Source of the DNA: a bacterium
GTDB taxonomy: Bacteria; Bacteroidota; Bacteroidia; B-17B0; Aurantibacillaceae
Assembly: GCA_027364695.1 (NCBI GenBank)
Contig: DAHXOV010000269.1
Span: forward strand, 1 to 5,984
Length of the DNA: 5,984 nucleotides
Direction: 5' to 3'
Shown here piece after piece: positions 1 through 5,984 of this stretch. The notes under the pieces are model-generated. The model saw nothing but the letters and a program-made list of their open reading frames with translations, made no database searches and was not told the origin of the DNA. Both the position numbers and the translations under genes were made by a program. Positions within the stretch are counted from its first letter, which is position 1. Each line of letters begins with the position of its first letter.

Positions 1-1100
1 GTATAATTCATGGATGAAATAATAGTATTGGTATTGACGGCATTAGCAGAAACGGTTGAATTGTAGCAGCTAAGAGTATCATCACTTAAGTCGATGGAAA
101 AAGATGGGGTAGATGGACCAGCTATGTTTACTACAAGAGAAGTAGTTGAGGCACAAGCACCAGCGGCATCGGCTATAACAACAGTATAATTTCCCGTACA
201 AAGTCCTGTGGCATAAGCGCTGTTTCCACCTGTAGGCAGCCAAGTATATGTATATGAACCAGACCCACCCGTTGGAGTCACAGAGGCAGCTCCTGTACAA
301 GTAGATGAGCAACTGGATAAAGTGGTAGTAGCATTAGCGGTAAGTGGATTATTACAGGCAAACATATCTATAAAGACACCTGAGTCGTATGCATTATCTA
401 TTGCATCTGCTATTCCTATTTTAAAATGGTAAGTAGCACAAGGGCACACATTTACAGTAGATGTAATGGGGATCGTCATACCATCGTATTGAATACAAGT
501 TCCCCCTGCGTTATTTACATAATAAGAGCTGTTTGCAGATGCATTTATATTATTGATACTGACGGGTGTGCCTCCTGGTAAAGTAGCAACATTTGTATTA
601 TTATATGCAGGACCTGAACACGAGCCATTTGGACCTGTAATGAAGAATCCAAAAGCGTCGTTATATGAACCTACAAACTCAGGGTATTCTTCTGAACCAA
701 AGACATATTTTATGATTAGAGTAGAACAGCTTGGTACAATATCAAATTCTAATATGCATACATCATTGGTGGCAGTAGGGTCAATAGCTGTAAGTTGTGG
801 GTCAGAATAACTTGTTCCCATGTTTGTACCAGCTGATCCTATTGTATTAGGTCCTTGAGCAACGGTAGCATTTCCTGTAGCCAGTAGTACTCCATTTGTA
901 ATACCTAAATTACAAGCTCCACTGGTAGTAAAAGTAGCGTAAGCGCTCATTGGGCAGTTCAGCGATGGGTTGCTTACTGTTAAACCACTGCCAACAAAGC
1001 CATTGATCAATTGAGCAATTGTAACTGTATTATTGATGGAGATTTGTGCTCGTGTCAGGTAGATGGATAAGCATGCTAAAATAATCAAGAGTTTTTTCAT
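1..1100 (-). CDS. Secreted choice-of-anchor L / SprB-repeat surface protein, N-terminal part (C-terminus off-window)
   Basis: The frame is open from the ATG at 1100 to the left edge (366 complete codons, no stop), so the gene is partial. Residues 1-18 form a signal peptide: KK, a hydrophobic core, then a likely cut after A18 before Q19, a common Bacteroidota pattern. Residues about 20-250 look like a choice-of-anchor L domain: the hallmark FGSEEYPEF is at 134-142, followed by NDAFGFFITGPNG (147-159) and the closing IADAIDNAYDSGVFID (230-245). Residues about 252-327 resemble one SprB-type repeat, with GGSGSYTYTW at 278-287 and CTGNYTVVIADAAG near 300-314. Several cysteines (49, 63, 115, 125, 161, 202, 219, 221) could form disulfides outside the cytoplasm. 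Such proteins usually end in a type IX secretion or gliding-motility C-terminal domain, which cannot be seen here. The role is inferred to be adhesion or surface display; the ligand is unknown. G+C is visibly higher than in the DUF349 gene. Family call fairly sure, function unsure. Confidence 0.9.
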   Translation of the reverse strand, partial: MKKLLIILACLSIYLTRAQISINNTVTIAQLINGFVGSGLTVSNPSLNCPMSAYATFTTSGACNLGITNGVLLATGNATVAQGPNTIGSAGTNMGTSYSDPQLTAIDPTATNDVCILEFDIVPSCSTLIIKYVFGSEEYPEFVGSYNDAFGFFITGPNGSCSGPAYNNTNVATLPGGTPVSINNINASANSSYYVNNAGGTCIQYDGMTIPITSTVNVCPCATYHFKIGIADAIDNAYDSGVFIDMFACNNPLTANATTTLSSCSSTCTGAASVTPTGGSGSYTYTWLPTGGNSAYATGLCTGNYTVVIADAAGACASTTSLVVNIAGPSTPSFSIDLSDDTLSCYNSTVSANAVNTNTIISSMNY

Positions 1101-1384
1101 AAAAGTTTTTTATCCTTGCTCACAAAGTTAATGCCTTTTTTTGTTAATATACCGAATAAAAATCAATGGATTTAGGAAAAATATGACAGTGAAGATGCAT
1201 ATATTCTATACTTTATTTACTGATTCTTTGCGGGTATTGTTTGTATCTATTGAGTGTTCCAATAAAATGACATATAAAATTATAAGCTTTGAGAGAGAGA
1301 AGTATGGATATTGGAAGCAATATGAGGGGGTGGTGCATGTTTTCAGAAGTATCAGATTAATTTATGTAAAACTTTTTTATCAAA
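1101..1384. other. Intergenic region between pyrH and the anchor-L gene
   Basis: This 284-bp A/T-rich gap separates two genes on the same strand. It holds the -7-like box of the downstream gene near its left end. It also holds a small palindrome, ATATTG-GAAG-CAATAT (1308-1323), with a 6-bp stem and 4-base loop but no T-tract, so it is not a convincing terminator. No frr gene, RNA gene, riboswitch or clear pyrH terminator was recognised. A plus-strand open frame crosses the gap (TTG at 1141 or ATG at 1183, stop at 1456-1458), but it runs antisense into the 3' end of pyrH and has no visible translation signal, so it is not called as a gene. Confidence 0.6.
1123..1130 (-). promoter_or_regulatory. 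Probable -7 promoter element of the anchor-L gene
   Basis: Read on the minus strand the sequence is TAACTTTG, an exact match to the Bacteroidota -7 consensus TAnnTTTG, lying 22 bases before the ATG at 1100. No TTG or TTTG is found 17-23 bases upstream, so the -33 half is not supported. Between this box and the ATG lies AAGGAT at 1112-1117, 11 bases before the start, which may act as a weak ribosome binding site. The box suggests that the gene is transcribed independently of pyrH, with a very short leader. Confidence 0.5.
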
Positions 1385-2095
1385 TTATATGTTCACGAGT
1401 GTTCCTACTGTTTCTCCTTTTATTATTTTTAATAAGTTTCCTTTTTTATTTATATTAAACACAATAATCGGCAGTTTGTTTTCCTTACACAATGTAAATG
1501 CTGTTAAGTCCATCACCTGCAATTGTTCTTCATACACTTCATCAAAAGTAATAATGTCGTATTTTTTAGCATTTTTGTTTTCCTCGGGGTCGGCAGAATC
1601 AATTCCATCTACTCTTGTTCCTTTCATAATTACATCGGCTTCTATTTCAATGGCTCTAAGTGCAGCTGCTGTATCTGTTGTAAAATAAGGATTCCCCGTA
1701 CCTGCTCCAAAGATAACCACACGTCCTTTTTCCAAATGTCTTACTGCTCTGCGACGAATGAAGGGTTCGCATATTTGTTCCATTTTAATAGCATTTTGCA
1801 AACGAGTAGGCACATTTAAGGATTCTAATGTAGATTGTATTGCCATTGCGTTGATGACTGTTGCCAGCATACCCATATAGTCTCCTTGAACCCTGTCTAT
1901 TATATGATTTTGCTGTGTCTGCACACCTCTGAATATATTACCTCCCCCAATAACAATGGACACTTGACAGCCACTATCGTGTGCGGATTTTATTTCATTG
2001 GCATATTCCAATAGCTTTACTTCATCTATACCAAAGTTCTTCGTTCCCATAAGGGCTTCTCCGGATAGTTTTAAAAGTATTCTTTTATATTTCAT
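1385..2095 (-). CDS. pyrH: UMP kinase (uridylate kinase)
   Basis: This is a complete 236-residue cytoplasmic enzyme of the amino acid kinase fold, the usual length for bacterial PyrH. It phosphorylates UMP to UDP with ATP (EC 2.7.4.22), feeding UTP/CTP synthesis, and is typically a hexamer regulated by GTP and UTP. Visible motifs are KLSGEAL (9-15), the phosphate-binding GGGNIFRG (50-57), the UMP-site GDYMGMLAT (71-79), [13 protein letters not shown] (112-124), the glycine-rich [19 protein letters not shown] (130-148), and KGTRVDGI (158-165) in the nucleotide-binding half. All key positions appear intact. The ATG at 2095 puts [12 protein letters not shown] at the amino end, as in the family; the leader is A/T-rich with no Shine-Dalgarno. 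Upstream, clpC ends in a terminator, so pyrH probably has its own promoter, but no TAnnTTTG box is seen in the 45 bases between hairpin and ATG. frr is not downstream, unlike in many bacteria. The identification is secure. Confidence 0.98.
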   Translation of the reverse strand: MKYKRILLKLSGEALMGTKNFGIDEVKLLEYANEIKSAHDSGCQVSIVIGGGNIFRGVQTQQNHIIDRVQGDYMGMLATVINAMAIQSTLESLNVPTRLQNAIKMEQICEPFIRRRAVRHLEKGRVVIFGAGTGNPYFTTDTAAALRAIEIEADVIMKGTRVDGIDSADPEENKNAKKYDIITFDEVYEEQLQVMDLTAFTLCKENKLPIIVFNINKKGNLLKIIKGETVGTLVNI

Positions 2096-2140
2096 TATTT
2101 TATTTTTTATATTTTATAGATCTTGCGGAGGATTTATTAC

Positions 2141-2172
2141 AAAAAAAGAGGCGATGGATGGCCTCTTTTTTT
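2141..2172 (-). terminator. Rho-independent terminator of clpC (symmetric, possibly bidirectional)
   Basis: A perfect 12-bp inverted repeat has arms AAAAAAAGAGGC (2141-2152) and GCCTCTTTTTTT (2161-2172) around an 8-base loop. It begins 12 bases past the clpC stop codon. On the minus strand it is a GAGGC-cored stem followed by seven T residues, the classic form for ending clpC transcripts before pyrH. Because the arms carry both A and T tracts it would work in either direction, although no plus-strand gene ends here. Confidence 0.88.
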
Positions 2173-2184
2173 AATCATTGACTT

Positions 2185-4749
2185 TTAATTTTTATTGTCA
2201 TCTTTTTTTGTTCTTTTTGGTCTAGGTTTTTGAATATTTACTTTTATTTTGTCTTCATGTTTATCATAATCTATTTCTATTTCGTCTCCATCAGCCACTT
2301 CGCCTTTTATCATTTCTTCTGCCAGTGGGTCTTCAACATATTTCTGAATAGATCTTTTTAGTGGTCTTGCGCCGTAATTAGGATCAAATCCTTTTTCAAT
2401 AATATATTCTTTTGCCTCATTAGTAAGTTTTAATGTGTATCCTAAATCAGATACTCTTTTATACATTCCTTTTAATTCTAGTTCAATAATTTTTTTCATA
2501 TCTTCTTTTTCGAGCGAATTGAATATAATAACATCGTCAACACGATTTAAAAATTCTGGTGCAAATGCTTTGCGAAGTGCGCTTTCAATCACTCCTCTGT
2601 TGTGCTCTTCTATATTTTCTTTTTTTGCTTGCGTAGTAAAGCCTACACCCTGTCCAAAGTCCTTTAATTGTTTTGCTCCTATATTAGAAGTCATTATGAT
2701 AACTGTATTTTTAAAATCTATTTTTCTGCCTAGACTATCTGTTAGGGTTCCATCGTCCATTACCTGTAATAGCATATTAAATACATCTGGATGTGCTTTT
2801 TCTATTTCATCTAATAATACTATAGAATAAGGTTTTCTTCTCACTTTTTCTGTCAATTGCCCGCCTTCCTCATATCCTACATAACCTGGTGGTGCTCCAA
2901 TAAGACGAGTTACTGAAAATTTTTCCATATATTCACTCATATCTATTCTAATTAGGGCATCTTCACTGTCAAAAAGATATTTTGCTAATTCTTTTGCTAA
3001 CTGTGTCTTCCCAACTCCTGTTGGACCAAGAAATATAAAAGATCCTATCGGCTTATTGGGGTCTTTAAGTCCTACTCTGTTTCGCTGAATCGCTTTTACT
3101 ACTTTTTGCACTGCTTCTTCTTGTCCTATTACTTTCCCTTTCAGCGATTCTGCCATTTTAGCCAACTTTTGATTTTCTGTTTCTCCTACTCTGCTTACAG
3201 GTACTCCACTCATCATAGATACGACTTCTGCTACATCATTTTCGCTCACTTTAACTGGATTATTTTTAGTATGTTCTTCCCACTTTTTCTTTGCCTCTTC
3301 AAGTTCAGCCAACAGATGTCTTTCATTGTCTCTCAATCTTGCAGCTTCTTCAAACTTTTGTGTTTTTACTACCTGATTTTTGATTTCTCTTATTTCTTCA
3401 ATTTTTTTCTCTAACTCAATAATATCTTGTGGGACATGCTGACTGATATTATTGATATGTACTCTGGCACCCACTTCGTCCAATGCATCAATGGCTTTGT
3501 CGGGCAAAAATCGGTCTGTGATGTATCTTGATGTAAGTGTAACACATGCTTTAATGGCTTCGGATGTATAGATTACATTATGATGTGCTTCATACTTGTT
3601 TTTTATGTTATTTAATATCTGAGTGGTTTCTTCAATGGATGTAGGTTCTATCATCACTTTTTGAAATCGCCTTTCCAGTGCGCCATCTTTTTCAATGTAC
3701 TGACGATATTCGTCTAATGTAGTAGCTCCTATACATTGAATCTCTCCACGAGCCAATGCCGGTTTGAACATATTACTGGCATCCAAGGACCCACTCGCTC
3801 CTCCTGCGCCTATAATGGTATGAATTTCATCTATAAACAAAATAACATCTAGATTTTTTTCTAATTCATTAAGTACTGCTTTCATTCTTTCTTCAAACTG
3901 CCCGCGATATTTGGTCCCTGCTACCAAAGAAGCTAAATCCAAAGTTACTATTCTTTTATTGTATAAAACACGAGGGACTTTTCTTTGAATAATTCTGAGT
4001 GCTAATCCCTCTGCTATTGCAGATTTCCCTACGCCCGGCTCGCCTATCAATATAGGATTGTTCTTTTTTCTGCGAGACAATATCTGTGCTACTCTTTCAA
4101 TTTCTTTTTCTCTGCCAACCACTGGGTCTAATTTTCCATCTTCCGCCATTTTTGTAAGATCTCTTCCAAAATTATCAAGCACTGGTGTTTTACTTTTTGT
4201 TTCTGTTTTTTTACTGCTGCTACTGCTACTGGATGGAATAGGCTCATCATCGTCATCATCTGAAAGAGCGTCTTTTATTTTTTTGGACTTTAAAATATCG
4301 TCTTTGCCAATTTCTTTTTTCAACTCCTGAAAAAAACCTGCCTCGTCTATACCCATTTTATTGAACAATGCGCTGACAGTATTTTCTTGAGACAAAATGG
4401 TAAGAATGATGTGTTCTGTTCCTACAAAATGATCTCTCATATCCTTAGCATGCAATAGCGACAAACGAATAATATTTTCAACTTCTTTACTCATCGGCAT
4501 TTCTCTCTTTTCTGCAAATGTGTCATTTGAATGGACCTCTGACTTTTGAATAGAATGTTCTAATTCTGCAATAAGATCATTGATATTGATATCCAATTTA
4601 GAAAGAATATTGACGGCTTTATTATTCCCCTCTTTAAGAATACCAAGGACAACATGGATAATGTTTATAGAAGAATTTCCATAATGTTTTGCTTCTTCGC
4701 TGGCAATTTCAAATGCGGATTTTACTTTTGGTGATAATCTGTAATTCAT
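2185..4749 (-). CDS. clpC: ATP-dependent Clp protease ATP-binding subunit ClpC (Hsp100 AAA+ unfoldase)
   Basis: This is a complete 854-residue cytoplasmic class I Hsp100. It unfolds proteins by ATP-driven threading and should deliver them to ClpP. Domains in order: Clp N-domain with two repeats (about 5-148, GTEH at 110-113); an Asp/Ser-rich linker (164-179); AAA-1 with Walker A GEPGVGKS (236-243), Walker B VILFIDE (302-308) and ERRF (359-362); a UVR/M-type coiled coil (about 445-497, QKFEEAARLRD at 464-474); AAA-2 with Walker A GPTGVGKT (575-582), Walker B IVLLDE (643-648) and sensor-2 GARPLKR (793-799). VGF at 702-704 sits where the ClpP-docking loop is found, so this is ClpC rather than the ClpP-independent ClpB. 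The short M region agrees. Both ATPase sites look intact. The tail is basic (KPRPKRTKK, 841-849). The ATG at 4749 begins directly at the N-domain, with no Shine-Dalgarno. The gene is divergent from the DUF349 gene and ends at a strong hairpin. No CtsR-type operator was recognised. Confidence 0.97.
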   Translation of the reverse strand: MNYRLSPKVKSAFEIASEEAKHYGNSSINIIHVVLGILKEGNNKAVNILSKLDININDLIAELEHSIQKSEVHSNDTFAEKREMPMSKEVENIIRLSLLHAKDMRDHFVGTEHIILTILSQENTVSALFNKMGIDEAGFFQELKKEIGKDDILKSKKIKDALSDDDDDEPIPSSSSSSSKKTETKSKTPVLDNFGRDLTKMAEDGKLDPVVGREKEIERVAQILSRRKKNNPILIGEPGVGKSAIAEGLALRIIQRKVPRVLYNKRIVTLDLASLVAGTKYRGQFEERMKAVLNELEKNLDVILFIDEIHTIIGAGGASGSLDASNMFKPALARGEIQCIGATTLDEYRQYIEKDGALERRFQKVMIEPTSIEETTQILNNIKNKYEAHHNVIYTSEAIKACVTLTSRYITDRFLPDKAIDALDEVGARVHINNISQHVPQDIIELEKKIEEIREIKNQVVKTQKFEEAARLRDNERHLLAELEEAKKKWEEHTKNNPVKVSENDVAEVVSMMSGVPVSRVGETENQKLAKMAESLKGKVIGQEEAVQKVVKAIQRNRVGLKDPNKPIGSFIFLGPTGVGKTQLAKELAKYLFDSEDALIRIDMSEYMEKFSVTRLIGAPPGYVGYEEGGQLTEKVRRKPYSIVLLDEIEKAHPDVFNMLLQVMDDGTLTDSLGRKIDFKNTVIIMTSNIGAKQLKDFGQGVGFTTQAKKENIEEHNRGVIESALRKAFAPEFLNRVDDVIIFNSLEKEDMKKIIELELKGMYKRVSDLGYTLKLTNEAKEYIIEKGFDPNYGARPLKRSIQKYVEDPLAEEMIKGEVADGDEIEIDYDKHEDKIKVNIQKPRPKRTKKDDNKN
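4213..4260 (-). repeat. Low-complexity triplet tract encoding the Asp/Ser linker of ClpC
   Basis: Codons for residues 164-179 give five aspartates, EPIP, then seven serines. The DNA shows TCATCATCGTCATCATC-like (4244-4260) and ACTGCTGCTACTGC-like (4213-4227) triplet runs. Slippage would add or remove whole codons, changing only the length of a flexible hinge between the N-domain and AAA-1. Linkers at this place are commonly disordered in Clp ATPases; the repeat itself is directly visible, any variability is inference. Confidence 0.7.
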
Positions 4750-4813
4750 ACAACATCTTATTTTTAGTGTTATGCAAAATCTGTGCCAATAATGGAATGA
4801 ATTTTCTTAGCCA

Positions 4814-4832
4814 CAAATATACAATATATTTG
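4814..4832. promoter_or_regulatory. 19-bp palindrome with two opposed -7-like boxes between clpC and the DUF349 gene
   Basis: The sequence CAAATATA-CAA-TATATTTG is a perfect 8-bp inverted repeat around 3 bases. Each arm, read outward, is TATATTTG, an exact match to TAnnTTTG: the left arm points to clpC on the minus strand and the right arm to the DUF349 gene on the plus strand. It could be a pair of overlapping divergent promoters or a dimeric regulator's operator. Neither arm has a TTG/TTTG at the usual -33 distance, so promoter function is unproven, and palindromes occur more easily in A/T-rich DNA. Confidence 0.4.
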
Positions 4833-4891
4833 CTGAAAAATAGGCTTACTAAAATACAAAATAATTTCCACAAACTAATGTTGAAATATTT

Positions 4892-4923
4892 TTTGCATCT
4901 TTGCGGACTGTTTTTTAACTTTA
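4892..4923 (+). promoter_or_regulatory. Candidate promoter of the DUF349 gene
   Basis: TTTG at 4892-4895 is followed after 20 bases by TAACTTTA at 4916-4923. This fits the Bacteroidota pattern TTTG-N19/20-TAnnTTTG with one mismatch, at the last base of the -7 box. Transcription would begin near 4930, giving a leader of about 27 bases before the ATG at 4957. The spacing favours this site over the palindrome arm at 4825-4832. Confidence 0.4.
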
Positions 4924-4956
4924 CCAAATAATTATTAAATTTTTAATATAAAAGCA

Positions 4957-5984
4957 ATGGGTAAGCAAGAGATTATTGGAAAACTAAAAGAATTATTAGA
5001 AAAAAATGCAGTAGAAGTGCAAAGTGAAGTGAAAAAAATTCAAAAGGAATACAAAATAATTTGGACCGAAGAATTTGAAAACGCAAAGCAAACATTCATA
5101 GATGAAGGTGGGAAAGCAAAGGATTTTAATTATACAAAAAGTAAAGAAGATGAAGAAGTAACTGAACTATTAGCCAGATTTGAAAAGAAAAAGGAAATAG
5201 AAGAAGAAAAATTGGATACCATTAGAGATGAAAATAAAAAGAAAAAAGAGGAACTCCTTAGTCAATTAGAAGCACTTGCAGAAGCTGATATAAAAGAGAT
5301 CACTCCTGTTGTCAAAAAATTAAGGCATATTCAAATGGAGTGGAAAGAAATCAAAGAACTTAAAAAAAGTGACTATCCGGAACTACAAAGAAAATACAAT
5401 GGTTTACTAGATAAGATTAATGAGAATATCAAAGCATTTGATAGATTACAACAATATGATCTGCAAAAGAATACAGAACTCAAAGAAGAATTATTGAAAA
5501 AAATTGAACAACTCTTGGCTTTAGAAGACATCAAAAAAATGGAAGAATTATTTAAAATATACAAAAGAGAATGGAATCAAATAGGCAATGTTACGACCGA
5601 AAAATATGCAGAAATAAAAATACAATTTAATGAACTGCATCAAAAAATTAATGAGAAATTAGAAACATATCATAATACATTAGAAGCACAAAAAAAGCAA
5701 AATCTGGAACAAAAAAAGCAATTACTATCTGAACTACGGACGATTGCAAATAAAATTAAAAATAATGAAGAAATAATATGGCGAGAAACTAATAAAAAAG
5801 TACAACAAATAAAAAATGAATGGGAAAAAATAGGGCATATTCCTGCAGATACAGTAAAAACAATTTATGAAGACTATAATGCCTTACTAGATACTTATTA
5901 TAATGCAAAAAGAAAATACCAAGAACAAATAAAAAACATTAAAGAAAAAATTCTCAATGAATTAGAAACCTTAAAAGACAATAC
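4957..5984 (+). CDS. DUF349 repeat coiled-coil protein, N-terminal part (C-terminus off-window)
   Basis: The frame runs open from the ATG at 4957 through the right edge (342 complete codons), so the end is missing. The protein is extremely charged, rich in Lys and Glu, lacks a signal peptide or membrane segment, and is expected to be cytoplasmic and mostly alpha-helical. Three DUF349-type repeats are recognisable by a central Trp in a W-K/N/E-x-I(G) setting: MEWKEI at 127-132, REWNQIG at 204-210 and NEWEKIG at 287-293, the Trp residues being 77 and 83 apart. Each is followed by a Y or F x x L-type helix (YNGLLDKI, FNELHQKI, YNALLDTY). Residues 60-105 form a Lys/Glu coiled coil before the first repeat. 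Bacteroidota members of this family are often around 600 residues, so about half may be missing. The biochemical function is unknown and should not be guessed from this sequence. The A/T-rich leader lacks a Shine-Dalgarno. It is divergent from clpC, which hints at shared control but does not prove a shared role. Confidence 0.87.
   Translation, partial: MGKQEIIGKLKELLEKNAVEVQSEVKKIQKEYKIIWTEEFENAKQTFIDEGGKAKDFNYTKSKEDEEVTELLARFEKKKEIEEEKLDTIRDENKKKKEELLSQLEALAEADIKEITPVVKKLRHIQMEWKEIKELKKSDYPELQRKYNGLLDKINENIKAFDRLQQYDLQKNTELKEELLKKIEQLLALEDIKKMEELFKIYKREWNQIGNVTTEKYAEIKIQFNELHQKINEKLETYHNTLEAQKKQNLEQKKQLLSELRTIANKIKNNEEIIWRETNKKVQQIKNEWEKIGHIPADTVKTIYEDYNALLDTYYNAKRKYQEQIKNIKEKILNELETLKDN

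Noticed and set aside
553..810. Plus-strand open frame of 85 codons
   Set aside because: It lies entirely antisense to the anchor-L gene, whose conserved FGSEEY region is encoded on the other strand; no separate translation signal.
1071..1100. Lipobox-like ILAC at residues 7-10 of the anchor-L protein
   Set aside because: The cysteine is too close to the N-terminus and lies inside the hydrophobic core; a signal peptidase I cut after TRA at 16-18 fits better.
1308..1323. Small hairpin ATATTG-GAAG-CAATAT as a pyrH terminator
   Set aside because: The 6-bp A/T-rich stem is weak and not followed by a T-tract on either strand.
2125..2132. GGAGG, a Shine-Dalgarno-like motif, on the plus strand
   Set aside because: No plus-strand gene starts within reach; it lies upstream of pyrH, which is on the opposite strand, and is probably chance.
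2111..2143. TTTG (2140-2143) and TATAAAAT (2111-2118) as a pyrH promoter on the minus strand
   Set aside because: The spacing is acceptable, but the -7 box lacks the TTTG half of the consensus and the TTTG is simply the end of the terminator T-tract.
2435..2830. Plus-strand open frame of 131 codons within clpC
   Set aside because: It is the antisense shadow of the conserved AAA-2 domain of ClpC and has a Ser/Phe/Ile-rich composition expected from reverse reading.
4689..4931. Overlapping open frames on both strands across the clpC/DUF349 intergenic region
   Set aside because: They overlap the clpC start or the divergent promoter region, show no family resemblance, and arise easily in A/T-rich DNA.

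Overview
The window looks like a chromosomal segment from a low-GC member of the Bacteroidota. The evidence is a ClpC of the type typical of that phylum, a secreted protein combining a choice-of-anchor L domain with an SprB-type repeat, a DUF349 coiled-coil protein, leaders that are A/T-rich and lack a Shine-Dalgarno sequence, and TAnnTTTG-like -7 promoter elements. The exact family or genus cannot be told from this sequence. No tRNA, rRNA, CRISPR array, insertion sequence or prophage signature was seen.

Layout from left to right: (1) positions 1-1100, minus strand, the N-terminal 366 residues of a large secreted or surface protein whose C-terminus lies outside the window; (2) 1101-1384, a gap holding that gene's probable promoter; (3) 1385-2095, minus strand, pyrH (UMP kinase); (4) 2096-2184, a short gap with a perfect 12-bp hairpin terminator; (5) 2185-4749, minus strand, clpC (Hsp100 unfoldase); (6) 4750-4956, a divergent control region with a 19-bp palindrome made of two opposed -7-like boxes; (7) 4957 to the right edge, plus strand, the N-terminal 342 residues of a DUF349 protein.

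The genes do not form one obvious operon. clpC and pyrH are separated by a strong terminator. pyrH is not followed by frr (ribosome recycling factor), its frequent partner, but by a 284-bp gap and an adhesin-like gene. clpC and the DUF349 gene are divergent and share one intergenic control region. ClpC should work with ClpP (not in the window) in protein quality control, PyrH makes UDP for nucleotide synthesis, and the anchor-L/SprB protein is exported, probably by the type IX system.

Nothing here amounts to a clearly new biological system. The points most worth a second look are the ClpC N-domain, where the GTEH-type ligand motif is absent from the first repeat and kept in the second, the palindromic divergent control region, and the little-characterised DUF349 repeat protein beside clpC.
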